DNA of 64,000 nt, taken from the NCBI GenBank assembly GCA_017798145.1, contig CP059069.1, positions 2,031,226 through 2,095,225 on the forward strand, given 5' to 3'. This DNA is from Akkermansiaceae bacterium. GTDB taxonomy: Bacteria; Verrucomicrobiota; Verrucomicrobiia; Verrucomicrobiales; Akkermansiaceae. Shown here in pieces: positions 44,081-52,496 of the stretch. Position numbers and translations under genes: made by a program. Position 1 is the stretch's first letter, and every line of letters starts with the position of its first letter. Under the pieces are notes generated by a model. The model saw only the letters and a program-made list of their open reading frames with translations, was not told the DNA's origin and ran no database searches.

Positions 44081-45487
44081 CTAATTGCTCAAGCTGTCCG
44101 GCCACGGATGTGGGGCCTTCGTCGTCCACGCCGGCCGGGAAGCGGCGGTGAGATCCGCGTCGCGCTTTTTCATGAGAGCGGTGAGTTCGGCGACCTTGTC
44201 GGGAAGCCTTTCGGCGAGGTTGTTCTGCTCCCCGAGATCCTCATCGAGCTTGAAGAGGAAGGTTCCGACGGTCTTTTCGAAATAGCTCTTCTGGCCTTCG
44301 GGCAGGATGAGGAGTTTCCACGGCCCCTTGCGGATGCCGGTCAGCAGGCCCCGGCTGGAGTAGTAGAGAAACTCGTCACGCGGGGACGGCCCGTCGCCGG
44401 TGAGCTCTGCGGAGATGTCCATGCCGTCAATGATGTGGTCGGTGGGGAGGGACTCCCCGGCGAGGGCGGCGATGGTGGGGAGAAGGTCGATGGTGGAGGC
44501 CAGTTCGTCGCTGCTGCTGCCGGCGGGGACGCGCCCCGGGGCCCAGATGATGGCGGGGACCCGTTGGCCGCCCTCGAAGTTGGTCCCCTTGCCGGCGCGG
44601 AGCGGTTTGGCCGAGCCGCCGTGATTCTTGAACTGGAGCCAAGGGCCGTTGTCGCTGGTGAAGATCACCCAGGTGTTGTCGGCGAGGCCTTCCCGGCGCA
44701 CCGCATCCATGAGGCGGCCCACCTCGGCGTCGATGTGTTCGATGACGCACTTGTAGGCGTTCCGCGGGTCGGGGTCGTAGGCGTCCTCGGGGACGAAAAG
44801 CGGGATGTGGGGCATGCTGTGCGGCAGGTAGAGGAAGAACGGCCGTTCCTTGTTGGCGGTGACGAACTCGATCGCCTTGTCGGTGTAGCGGCGGGTTATG
44901 GTGCGCTGATTGACCGGGAGCTCGATGATCTCCTCGTTGCTGACGAGGGGCGTCTTCCAGGCCTTCGTCTCGCGATCCTGGTTGATCCACGATTCGTCGC
45001 TCGGCACCCGCGTCTTGCCCTCGTAGGCGGTGTGGTTCATGTCGTTCGAGTAGGGGATCCCGTAATAACTGTCGAAGCCCTGGGCGCGGGGGAGCACCTC
45101 CGGGTAATGACCGAGGTGCCACTTGCCGATGCAGGCGGTGGCGTAGCCGGCGGCCTTCAGGTGGTCGGCGATGGTGCGCTCCTCCGGGTTGAGCCCCCGT
45201 TGGCTTGTGGGGAAGATGACTCCCTGGTGCATGTTGATGCGCTTCGGGTAACAACCGGTCAGGAGTCCGGCGCGGGAAGGGGTGCAGACCGGGCTGGGAA
45301 CCATGAAGTTCGTCAGCCGGCGCCCTTCCTTCGCCATCCGGTCGAGGTGCGGGGTCCGGATCGCCTCCGAGCCGAAGGAGCCGAGGTCGTTGAAACCCTG
45401 GTCGTCGGTGAAGATGATGATGAAATTCGGCTTGGCCGCCGCGCAGAGCGGCAGGAGGGCGAGGAGGAGCAGGAGTATCGGTTTCAA
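44081..45487 (-). CDS. Arylsulfatase-type sulfatase (S1 family)
   Basis: 468 residues if started at the TTG of 45485-45487, which gives an ideal signal peptide (KPILLLLLALLPLCAAA). The longer frame starts with another TTG at 45565. NFIIIFTDDQGFNDLG supplies the metal-binding Asp pair. CTPSRAGLLTG (C-x-P-S-R) is the formylglycine site, to be oxidised by a maturase not encoded here. GKWHLGHYPE and FTSDNGPWL follow. It is exported and removes sulfate esters from glycans or other compounds. The MBL-fold gene upstream on the same strand is 317 bases away. Confidence 0.88.
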   Translation of the reverse strand: MKPILLLLLALLPLCAAAKPNFIIIFTDDQGFNDLGSFGSEAIRTPHLDRMAKEGRRLTNFMVPSPVCTPSRAGLLTGCYPKRINMHQGVIFPTSQRGLNPEERTIADHLKAAGYATACIGKWHLGHYPEVLPRAQGFDSYYGIPYSNDMNHTAYEGKTRVPSDESWINQDRETKAWKTPLVSNEEIIELPVNQRTITRRYTDKAIEFVTANKERPFFLYLPHSMPHIPLFVPEDAYDPDPRNAYKCVIEHIDAEVGRLMDAVRREGLADNTWVIFTSDNGPWLQFKNHGGSAKPLRAGKGTNFEGGQRVPAIIWAPGRVPAGSSSDELASTIDLLPTIAALAGESLPTDHIIDGMDISAELTGDGPSPRDEFLYYSSRGLLTGIRKGPWKLLILPEGQKSYFEKTVGTFLFKLDEDLGEQNNLAERLPDKVAELTALMKKRDADLTAASRPAWTTKAPHPWPDSLSN

Positions 45488-45804
45488 TGGACTGACTGCG
45501 AGGAATTTGCTTTCGCCGGTGGCTCCTGAAACAGCATCCGAGTCGGGCCGGGATATGGGGGACAAGGAGATTTCGGAGCGGAGATCTTTGCCCGGCAGCG
45601 TAGCCCTCCGGGTCGCCTTGCCAAGATCGTTTTTGGGAGCGGTTTTCTTGCGAATCTTTGCCGGCTCTCAGGAGACGTCGGGCATCAGAGTCCGGACGTG
45701 ATCGGTGGCGGTTGTGTCATGGCATTCCTGCCGCCTGTCTTGGAGACAGACGGCATATGTTCGTATTCGATAACCCGCCGATAGAAAACAAAGTGGGGCT
45801 TTTC
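45488..45804. other. Intergenic region between the sulfatase and the MBL-fold gene
   Basis: No gene is supported. Apart from the hairpin at 45729-45755 no structure is recognised. The sulfatase promoter is presumably on the minus strand here. Confidence 0.35.
45729..45755. repeat. Palindrome/hairpin downstream of the MBL-fold gene
   Basis: TGCCGCCTGTCT, a TGG loop and AGACAGACGGCA form a 12-base stem with one mismatch. It lies 50 bases past the stop of the minus-strand gene at 45805. It may be a terminator or a dispersed intergenic palindrome. Confidence 0.5.
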
Positions 45805-46836
45805 TCAGAAATCCCACCGATGCGACTCGGCCACCCATTGGTAGCCCTTGCGGCCGTTGGGGATGACGACGCCGAGGCCGGGCCAGGGGAGGTGGAAGCC
45901 GTAGGTGCGCTCGCGGGTGGTTGCGATTTCGGCGAAGACTTTTTTCCGCGTCGCGATGGCGGCTTCCGGGTTGTGGTCGAAGTCGATGAACCAGCCGGGG
46001 TTCTCGAACATGAGCACGTGGTTGTGGGCGAGATCGGAGATGTGGAGGAGGGACTCGCCTTCGGAGCTGATGCGGAAGATCGCGTGGCCGTCGGTGTGGC
46101 CCGGGGCGGAGAGGATCGTGATCGCGCCGTCGAGGATCCGGTCGCCGTCCTTGTGGATCACGAGGTTGGGCTGGAGGGTGTCGAAGGAGTTGCGGACATT
46201 TCTGATCATCGCGGGGATGTCGTCGGTGCGGTGGGATTTCGAGAAATCCGGTTCCTTGGCGCGCCAGAAGTCGAGCTCCTCGCGGAGCACGTGGACCGCG
46301 GCGTTGGGGAAAAGGATTTCGCCGCCGCTCGCGAGGCCGCCGATGTGGTCGATGTGCGAGTGGCTTAGCAGCGCGTGGGTGACATCCGCGAAGGCGATGC
46401 CGATGGAATCCATCGCGTCGGCAAGCCAGCCCCAGGTAGTTTTCTGGTGGGGGCCGAAGCCGGCGTCCACGAGGATGATCTCCTTGTCCTTCCGCAGGAG
46501 CAGGATGTTCACATAGAGCGTCATGTCATCCGGGCGTTCCCCGAGGGCGGCGAGAGCTTTGGACATATCCGGCCTATCATCCGGTGGCCACATCTTGTTG
46601 GTTACGCCCTTGGTGAAAGTCCCGTAGCCGTCGCTGATCGACCATGCCTCGAATTTTCCGATGAAGAACTTGTAGATGTAGGGGTTGGAGATCGTCTTTT
46701 CAGGGATCGCGTTGCCCGCTCCATCCGTTGCGGCCTGCTTGGCGGCGAGGGGGGCCGCCAGGCCGAGCGTGGCGAAGGCCGCGCCAAGGCCGCCGATGAA
46801 TTCGCGGCGGGAAGGTTCCGTGGGGGTGTTTTCCAT
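45805..46836 (-). CDS. Tat-exported MBL-fold metallo-hydrolase
   Basis: 343 residues. The Tat signal SRREFIGGLGAAFATLGLAAPLAA ends near residue 32. The metallo-beta-lactamase motif HSHIDHIGG lies near 155-163, preceded by ILVDAGFG and followed by APGHTDGHAIF and LHISDLAH. It binds two metals and hydrolyses an ester, lactone or similar bond in the periplasm; relatives include lactonases and methyl parathion hydrolase-like enzymes. It lies between the two sulfatase genes but on the minus strand. Confidence 0.82.
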   Translation of the reverse strand: MENTPTEPSRREFIGGLGAAFATLGLAAPLAAKQAATDGAGNAIPEKTISNPYIYKFFIGKFEAWSISDGYGTFTKGVTNKMWPPDDRPDMSKALAALGERPDDMTLYVNILLLRKDKEIILVDAGFGPHQKTTWGWLADAMDSIGIAFADVTHALLSHSHIDHIGGLASGGEILFPNAAVHVLREELDFWRAKEPDFSKSHRTDDIPAMIRNVRNSFDTLQPNLVIHKDGDRILDGAITILSAPGHTDGHAIFRISSEGESLLHISDLAHNHVLMFENPGWFIDFDHNPEAAIATRKKVFAEIATTRERTYGFHLPWPGLGVVIPNGRKGYQWVAESHRWDF

Positions 46837-47028
46837 GGAAATAGAACGGTGGGTGGTGGGATGAAGTTTCGCTGGAGGGAAACTTTGCTGAGCCTTGTGT
46901 CGCGTTCTGGCTCGCGATCCGTCGGGGAGGTCTGGCGCTTCGTTGTTTCATTGGAAGGGTTGCACCTGCGTAGGTTCCGGAAATATGATCGATTCCCATC
47001 GTCAGGCTCGTAGGTTTTGCCCATGCCC

Positions 47029-48429
47029 ATGAAATTCCTGACGATCCTGTTATGCCTGTCCGGCTTCGCCATCGCGGCGGAAAAGCCGAACGTCCTTTTT
47101 CTTTTCGCCGACGACATGACCTGGAAGGCGGTGAACGCCCTTTCCGACGAGGACATCGACACACCGAACCTCGACCGCCTCGCCGCACGCGGCACGAGCT
47201 TCTCCCATGCCTACAACTCCGGAGGCTGGCACGGCGCGATCTGCGTCGCCAGCCGCACGATGCTCAACACCGGACTCCAGATGTGGAGGGCGAAGGAGGC
47301 GGAAAAACGGCTGAAGCAGGATTTCGTGGCAACCAAGCGCACTTGGTCCCAGCAGATGTCCGCCGCCGGTTACCGCACCTGCATGTCCGGCAAGTGGCAC
47401 GTCGGCATGCCGACCAAGGCGATCTTCGACGAGGTTCTCAACGAACGCCCCGGCATGCCGTCCGACGGCAAGTCCGCCTACGAACGCCCGGTCGAGGGCC
47501 AGCCCGATCCCTGGAGCCCCACCGACACTTCACTGGGCGGATTCTGGAAAGGCGGGAAACACTGGAGCGAGGTGATCGTCGACGACTTCGAGACCTTCCT
47601 CGGCTCAAAGGACACGCGGCCGTGGTTCATGTATCTCGCCTTCAACGCGCCGCACGACCCGCGTCAGTCGCCGCAGGAGTTCCTCGACCTCTATCCGCTC
47701 GATCGCATGAAAGTCCCCGCGAATTTCCTGCCGGTCTATCCCTACCGCGATCCAATGGGCGCACCCCAGAGCCTGCGCGATGAAAAGCTCGCGCCCTCAC
47801 CGCGCACGGAGTTCGCCGTAAAGACCCACCGCCGCGAATACTACGCGCTCGTCACCCATCTCGATGCACAGATCGGCCGCATCCTCGACCGGCTTGAGAA
47901 AGACCCGGCAGGTGCGAACACCTACATCTTCTTCACCGCCGACCACGGGCTTTCCTGCGGCGAGCACGGCCTGATGGGGAAACAGAACATGTACGGCGAG
48001 GCATTGCGCGTGCCCTTCATCGTCGCCGGCCCCGGCGTGCCGGAGGGCAAGAAAATCGACAGCCCGATCTACCTCCAGGATGTGATGCCCACCTCGCTCG
48101 CCCTCGCCGGCGCGGAGATTCCGGAAAGCGTCGAGTTCGAGGATCTGCGCCCGATTTGGGAAGGAAAGGGCACACCCCGCACCTGCGCCTACGGAGCCTA
48201 CATGGATTCCCAGCGCATGATCGAGAAGGACGGCAAGAAGCTCATCCTCTACCCCAAGGCCAAGGTCGCACGCGTGTTCGACCTCGTGAAAGACCCCGTC
48301 GAAAAGGACGATCTCTTCGCCACGCCGGAAGGCAGGAAAATCGCCTCGGAACTGTTTCCCGTCCTCCTGGCCGAGCAGAAGCGTTTCGGCGATCCCATGG
48401 ATCTGAAAGCGATCTACCCGGAGCTTTAG
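47029..48429 (+). CDS. Sulfatase with CxAxR formylglycine motif
   Basis: 466 residues from MKFLTILLCLSGFAIA, a signal peptide. NVLFLFADDMTWKAVNAL carries the metal Asp pair. ICVASRTMLNTG places the modified Cys in C-V-A-S-R, the Ala variant of the C-x-(P/A)-x-R motif. GKWHVGMP, FTADHGLSCGEHGLMGK and the C-terminal FDLVKDPVEKDDLFATPEG follow. It is an S1-type periplasmic sulfatase, with features of the choline-sulfatase/iduronate-sulfatase-like group. Earlier ATGs at 47017 and 47023 are possible. It lies upstream of the sugar ABC operon. Confidence 0.86.
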   Translation: MKFLTILLCLSGFAIAAEKPNVLFLFADDMTWKAVNALSDEDIDTPNLDRLAARGTSFSHAYNSGGWHGAICVASRTMLNTGLQMWRAKEAEKRLKQDFVATKRTWSQQMSAAGYRTCMSGKWHVGMPTKAIFDEVLNERPGMPSDGKSAYERPVEGQPDPWSPTDTSLGGFWKGGKHWSEVIVDDFETFLGSKDTRPWFMYLAFNAPHDPRQSPQEFLDLYPLDRMKVPANFLPVYPYRDPMGAPQSLRDEKLAPSPRTEFAVKTHRREYYALVTHLDAQIGRILDRLEKDPAGANTYIFFTADHGLSCGEHGLMGKQNMYGEALRVPFIVAGPGVPEGKKIDSPIYLQDVMPTSLALAGAEIPESVEFEDLRPIWEGKGTPRTCAYGAYMDSQRMIEKDGKKLILYPKAKVARVFDLVKDPVEKDDLFATPEGRKIASELFPVLLAEQKRFGDPMDLKAIYPEL

Positions 48430-48520
48430 GAGCCGCCTGTCCCGGCGTTTCCCGGGGATAAATCATTGCCGAGGCTGCCGGAAAATCCGAACTTCCCCGT
48501 AAGAACGAAAACCCACTTCC

Positions 48521-49591
48521 ATGAAAGCCCGCATCCTCCTCATGGTGGCCTCCCTCGCATTGAGCGTCGCGATCGGCCTCGCACTCTCCCGCAGCGGGGG
48601 GAAACCCGGCGTAAAAGTTAAGAAGGACCGCATCCGCATCGGCTTCAGCATGGACACCCTCAAGGAGGCGCGGTGGCAGAAGGACAGGGATGTCTTCGTC
48701 GCTAGGGCGGAGGCCATGGGTGCCGAAGTGCTGGTGCAATCCGCCAACAGCAACGACACGAAACAGATGCAGGACGTGCAGGGGCTGATCAGCCGGGGGG
48801 TTGACGTGCTGGTGATCGTCCCGCACGACGGGAAGGCGATGGGCAAGGCGGTCGATGCCGCCGCGGAAAACGGGATCCCGGTGATCGCCTACGACCGGAT
48901 GATCACCGGCACGGAAAATCTCGGGCTCTATGTTTCCTTCGACAACGTGAAGGTCGGCGAAGCCCAGGCGCAATACCTCGTCGATACCGTCCTCAGGGAG
49001 AAAGGGAAAATCCGCATCGTCCGGATCTACGGTTCGCCGGCGGACAACAACGCCAAGCTTTTCAAACAGGGACAGGACAAGATCCTCGATCCGCTCATCA
49101 AATCCGGTGCCATCGAGGTGATCCACGAGGACTGGGCCACGGACTGGCGGCCCGAGGTGGCGAAACAGATCACCAATGCCGCGATCACCCGCAACGGCCC
49201 GGACTTCGATGCGATCCTCGCCTCCAACGACGGCACAGCGGGTGGCGCCATCCAGGCGCTTTCCGAAGAGGGGCTGGCGGGGAAAATCGCCGTGACCGGG
49301 CAGGATGCCGATCTGCCCGCGCTCCAGCGAATCGTCGCCGGAACCCAGGCCATGACGATCTACAAACCGATCAGCCTCCTCGCCGAAAAAGCGGCGGAGG
49401 TCGCCGTGGAGCTGGCGGAAAGGAAACCGGTCATTGCTCCCGGCGGCGTGGACAACGGCGCGAAAACGGTGCCCTCCATCCTTGTCGATGTTTCGACGGT
49501 CACGAAGGGAAACATCCGCGAAACCGTGGTGAAGGACGGCTTCCACACGGAGGCGGAGATTTACCGAAACGCCCCCGCAGATGGCCGCTGA
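48521..49591 (+). CDS. xylF: Sugar ABC transporter substrate-binding protein (XylF-like)
   Basis: 356 residues. An N-terminal hydrophobic stretch (ILLMVASLALSVAIGLALS) acts as a signal or anchor. IRIGFSMDTLKEARWQKDRDVFV, GVDVLVIVPHDGKAMGKAVDAAAENGIPVIAYDRMI and LASNDGTAGGAIQALSEEGL are the conserved blocks of periplasmic-binding-protein-like XylF. It captures an aldopentose or similar sugar. It overlaps the ATPase gene by 11 bases. Confidence 0.85.
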   Translation: MKARILLMVASLALSVAIGLALSRSGGKPGVKVKKDRIRIGFSMDTLKEARWQKDRDVFVARAEAMGAEVLVQSANSNDTKQMQDVQGLISRGVDVLVIVPHDGKAMGKAVDAAAENGIPVIAYDRMITGTENLGLYVSFDNVKVGEAQAQYLVDTVLREKGKIRIVRIYGSPADNNAKLFKQGQDKILDPLIKSGAIEVIHEDWATDWRPEVAKQITNAAITRNGPDFDAILASNDGTAGGAIQALSEEGLAGKIAVTGQDADLPALQRIVAGTQAMTIYKPISLLAEKAAEVAVELAERKPVIAPGGVDNGAKTVPSILVDVSTVTKGNIRETVVKDGFHTEAEIYRNAPADGR

Positions 49592-51107
49592 ACCCATCCT
49601 CGAAACCCGCGCGCTGACCAAGCGTTTTCCCGGCGTGGTCGCGCTGGACGGCGTTTCCTTCGATCTGCGCCCCGGCGAGATCCATGCCCTCTGCGGCGAG
49701 AACGGCGCGGGCAAATCCACCCTGATCAAGACCCTTTCCGGCATCCATCCCGCCGGCAGCTACGAGGGCGAGATCCGGGTGGACGGCCAAGCGGCCCATT
49801 TCAGGAACATCGCGGATGCGGGCAAGGCTGGCCTTGCGGTCATCTATCAGGAGCTCGCCCTCGTGGACGATCTCACCGTGGCGGAAAACATTTTCCTCGG
49901 CAACGAACCCATCCGCCTGGGCCTCGTGGACTGGGACAGAATCTACCGCGATGCCGCGGCCCTGCTGGAGCGGTTCAAACTGGATATCGACCCCTCCGCC
50001 CGCACCGGCGACCTGGGCACCGGCATGAAACAGCTGGTGGAAATCGTCAAAGCCCTCTCGAAAAACGGGCGCATCCTCATCCTCGACGAACCCACCGCCG
50101 CCCTCACCGAGGCGGAGGTGGATGTGTTGCTGGAAATCCTCCGCAAGCTCCGCGCCGACGGCCTGACCGCGATCTACATCTCCCACAAGCTCGATGAGGT
50201 GTTCGCCATCGCGGACCGCATCACCGTCCTGCGCGACGGGAAATCCATCACCACCCTGGATGCCGCCGCCTCAAGCCCCGGCGAGGTGATCCGCCACATG
50301 GTCGGAAGGAGGATCGAAGACCTTTTCCCAAAACGGGAAAGCGCTCCCGGCGGGGTGCTGCTCTCCGTGAAAAACCTCACCGTCCGGAACAGCGAAGGCC
50401 GGGAGTTTCTCCACGACATTTCCTTCGATGTCCGCGCGGGTGAAGTCCTCGGCATCGGCGGCCTCATGGGATCGGGCCGCTCCGAAACGCTGATGCACCT
50501 CTTCGGCGCGTGGGGACGGCGGGTTTCCGGAACCGTCGAACTGGACGGGAAACCGATGGACGGCGCGACCCCGCGGCAGGCGATATCCAAAGGCCTCGCC
50601 ATGGTCACGGAAGACCGCAAGCGCTTCGGGCTCCACCTCGACCAGAGCGTCGGCTTCAACCTCTCGCTCTCCTCACTGGACTCGGCTTTCATCGACCCCA
50701 ACCGCGAGGTGAAACGCAACGGCGAGATTTTCCGCAGCCTGCGCGTCAAAGCTCCCTCGCTGGAAACCGTGGTCGGCACGCTGTCCGGGGGGAACCAGCA
50801 GAAGGTCGTCATCGGAAAGGCGCTTCTAACCGATCCGCGCATCGTCTTCCTCGACGAACCCACGCGCGGGATCGACGTCGGCGCGAAGATTGAAGTCTAC
50901 GGATTCATCAACCGCCTCACGGAAGAAGGGAAGGCGGTGGTCCTCGTTTCCAGCGAACTGCCCGAGCTGATCGGAATGAGCGACCGGATCGTGATGCTCG
51001 CCGAAGGCCGGGTGGGAGGGGTTTTCCGCCGCGAGGAGGCAACCCAGGAGCGCCTGCTCGCCGCCGCCATCCGTTTTCACAAGGACGCAGTCACCACACA
51101 CTCATGA
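49581..51107 (+). CDS. xylG: Sugar ABC transporter ATP-binding protein (XylG-like, two ABC domains)
   Basis: 508 residues with two ABC cassettes. The first has Walker A GENGAGKSTL near 36 and ILDEPTAALTEAEVD. The second has the degenerate GLMGSGRSE and FLDEPTRGIDVGAK, and LSGGNQQKVVIGKAL is its signature. The order matches monosaccharide importers (XylG/RbsA). It starts within the last codons of xylF and its last codons overlap the permease start, so all three are coupled. Confidence 0.88.
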   Translation: MAAEPILETRALTKRFPGVVALDGVSFDLRPGEIHALCGENGAGKSTLIKTLSGIHPAGSYEGEIRVDGQAAHFRNIADAGKAGLAVIYQELALVDDLTVAENIFLGNEPIRLGLVDWDRIYRDAAALLERFKLDIDPSARTGDLGTGMKQLVEIVKALSKNGRILILDEPTAALTEAEVDVLLEILRKLRADGLTAIYISHKLDEVFAIADRITVLRDGKSITTLDAAASSPGEVIRHMVGRRIEDLFPKRESAPGGVLLSVKNLTVRNSEGREFLHDISFDVRAGEVLGIGGLMGSGRSETLMHLFGAWGRRVSGTVELDGKPMDGATPRQAISKGLAMVTEDRKRFGLHLDQSVGFNLSLSSLDSAFIDPNREVKRNGEIFRSLRVKAPSLETVVGTLSGGNQQKVVIGKALLTDPRIVFLDEPTRGIDVGAKIEVYGFINRLTEEGKAVVLVSSELPELIGMSDRIVMLAEGRVGGVFRREEATQERLLAAAIRFHKDAVTTHS

Positions 51108-52225
51108 AAACGCGCGACTTCTCACTCCTCATCGCACTCGCCCTGCTGTGGTCGTTTTTCGCATGGCAAGTGCCGGACTTCCTCAGTGCGCGGAACATGA
51201 CCATGCTTTCCATCGAGCTGTCCACCACCGCCGTCGCCGCGCTGGGCATGCTGCTGGTCATCCTCCTCGCCCACATCGATCTCTCGGTCGGTTCGGCCAT
51301 CGGCCTCACCGGCGGGATCGCGGCCACTCTGGTTTTCAACCACCAGTGGTCGGCTCCTGCGGCGATGGGGGTTTCGCTCCTCGCGGGCGTGGCGATCTAT
51401 TCCGCGATGGGGCTCATCGTCGCGAAGGAGCGCATCCCCGCCTTCATCATCACGCTCGGCGGGCTGCTGATACTCAAAGGGCTTTTCTGGAAAGTGATCG
51501 GGAACCAGACGGTGCCGGTGAAGGCCGGTGATGCGGAAAACATGCTGAGCATGCTCACCACCTGGTATCTCCCGCTGTGGGCGAGCATAGCCCTCGTTGC
51601 CCTGACGGTGGCCGTCCTCTGCATCGCCCGGATCCGCAGCCGCGCGAAACGGCGCGAATACGGCTTCGACGTGGAGCCGGGCGAGCTGGCCTTTTCCAAG
51701 CTCTTCATCACCGCGCAGGTGCTCATCCTCGCGCTCATCGTGCTTCACCAATTCCGCGGCGTTCCCCTGAGCCTGGTGGTGCTCGCCGCCGTCGCTCTCG
51801 TCATCTGGGTCATCACGAACCACACCCGCTTCGGGAGATACCTTTACGCGATCGGCGGCAACGAGGAGGCGGCTGTCGTCAGCGGCGTGCCGGTGAAGGC
51901 GGTCACCGTCGGTGCGTTCATGATCGCCGGCATCACGGCCACGATCACCGGCTTCATGCAGACGGCCTACAGCGGCGCGTCCACCACCACCACCGGGGAA
52001 CTGATGGAGCTCGACGCCATCGCCGCCTGCGTGATCGGCGGCACCTCCCTCGCGGGCGGACGCGGCACCGTCCCCGGAGTCCTCGCCGGCGCGTTCCTCA
52101 TCGCCACGCTGATGAACGGCATGACCCTGATGGCGGTTTCCCCCGAAATGAAATTCATCGCCCGGGGTTCCGTCCTCGCCCTCGCTGTCTGGATGGACGT
52201 CCGCCTCTCCCGCCGGGGCGGATAG
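51104..52225 (+). CDS. xylH: Sugar ABC transporter permease (XylH-like)
   Basis: 373 residues with about ten hydrophobic segments. It has the family blocks GMLLVILLAHIDLSVGSAIGLTG near 47-68, RIPAFIITLGGLLILKG, TRFGRYLYAIGGNEEAAVVSGVP and GGTSLAGGRGTVPGVLAGAFLI. An extended loop with a basic stretch (RSRAKRREYGF) matches XylH rather than RbsC. It forms the membrane channel for XylFG. No xylose isomerase or kinase gene is adjacent. Confidence 0.87.
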   Translation: MKTRDFSLLIALALLWSFFAWQVPDFLSARNMTMLSIELSTTAVAALGMLLVILLAHIDLSVGSAIGLTGGIAATLVFNHQWSAPAAMGVSLLAGVAIYSAMGLIVAKERIPAFIITLGGLLILKGLFWKVIGNQTVPVKAGDAENMLSMLTTWYLPLWASIALVALTVAVLCIARIRSRAKRREYGFDVEPGELAFSKLFITAQVLILALIVLHQFRGVPLSLVVLAAVALVIWVITNHTRFGRYLYAIGGNEEAAVVSGVPVKAVTVGAFMIAGITATITGFMQTAYSGASTTTTGELMELDAIAACVIGGTSLAGGRGTVPGVLAGAFLIATLMNGMTLMAVSPEMKFIARGSVLALAVWMDVRLSRRGG

Positions 52226-52446
52226 GAAGGCCGATTCCCTCCCGGTGGCCGGTCTTTGCAACGAAGGCTCCGCCTCCGGTAACTCACCGGCGACATCTAT
52301 CAGACGCCCTCGATCCGCTCACCAAGGAACAGCTCATCGTCGCTCCACCAACCCCGCGCCAAGGACAAGCGTCATGCGCGGATGGCGGTAATTGCCATGG
52401 ATCGACGGATATTGTCGCGTCCTTTTGCGATCCAAAAAATGGGTGA

Positions 52447-52488
52447 AAATGGAGGTAATTGGTTGAAATTGGATGGAAATGGAGGTAA
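52447..52488. repeat. Direct repeats before the Fic gene
   Basis: AAATGGAGGTAA occurs at 52447-52458 and again at 52477-52488, exactly 30 bases apart. The intervening text (TTGGTTGAAATTGGATGG) is similar in style. It could be an operator for the DNA-binding domain of the Fic protein; the second copy also supplies the GGAGG ribosome-binding site. Confidence 0.5.
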
Positions 52489-52496
52489 GCTTGCTT

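Noticed and set aside
44108-45529. A 473-codon plus-strand frame over the sulfatase
   Set aside because: It is antisense to a sulfatase with intact catalytic motifs and has a Gly/Val/Glu-rich composition only.
48242-49744. A 500-codon minus-strand frame over the XylF-like gene
   Set aside because: It is the shadow of the XylF reading frame; no signal peptide or domain is seen.
51122-52261. A 379-codon minus-strand frame over the permease
   Set aside because: Its extremely His/Arg/Asp-rich text is typical of the antisense of a hydrophobic protein.
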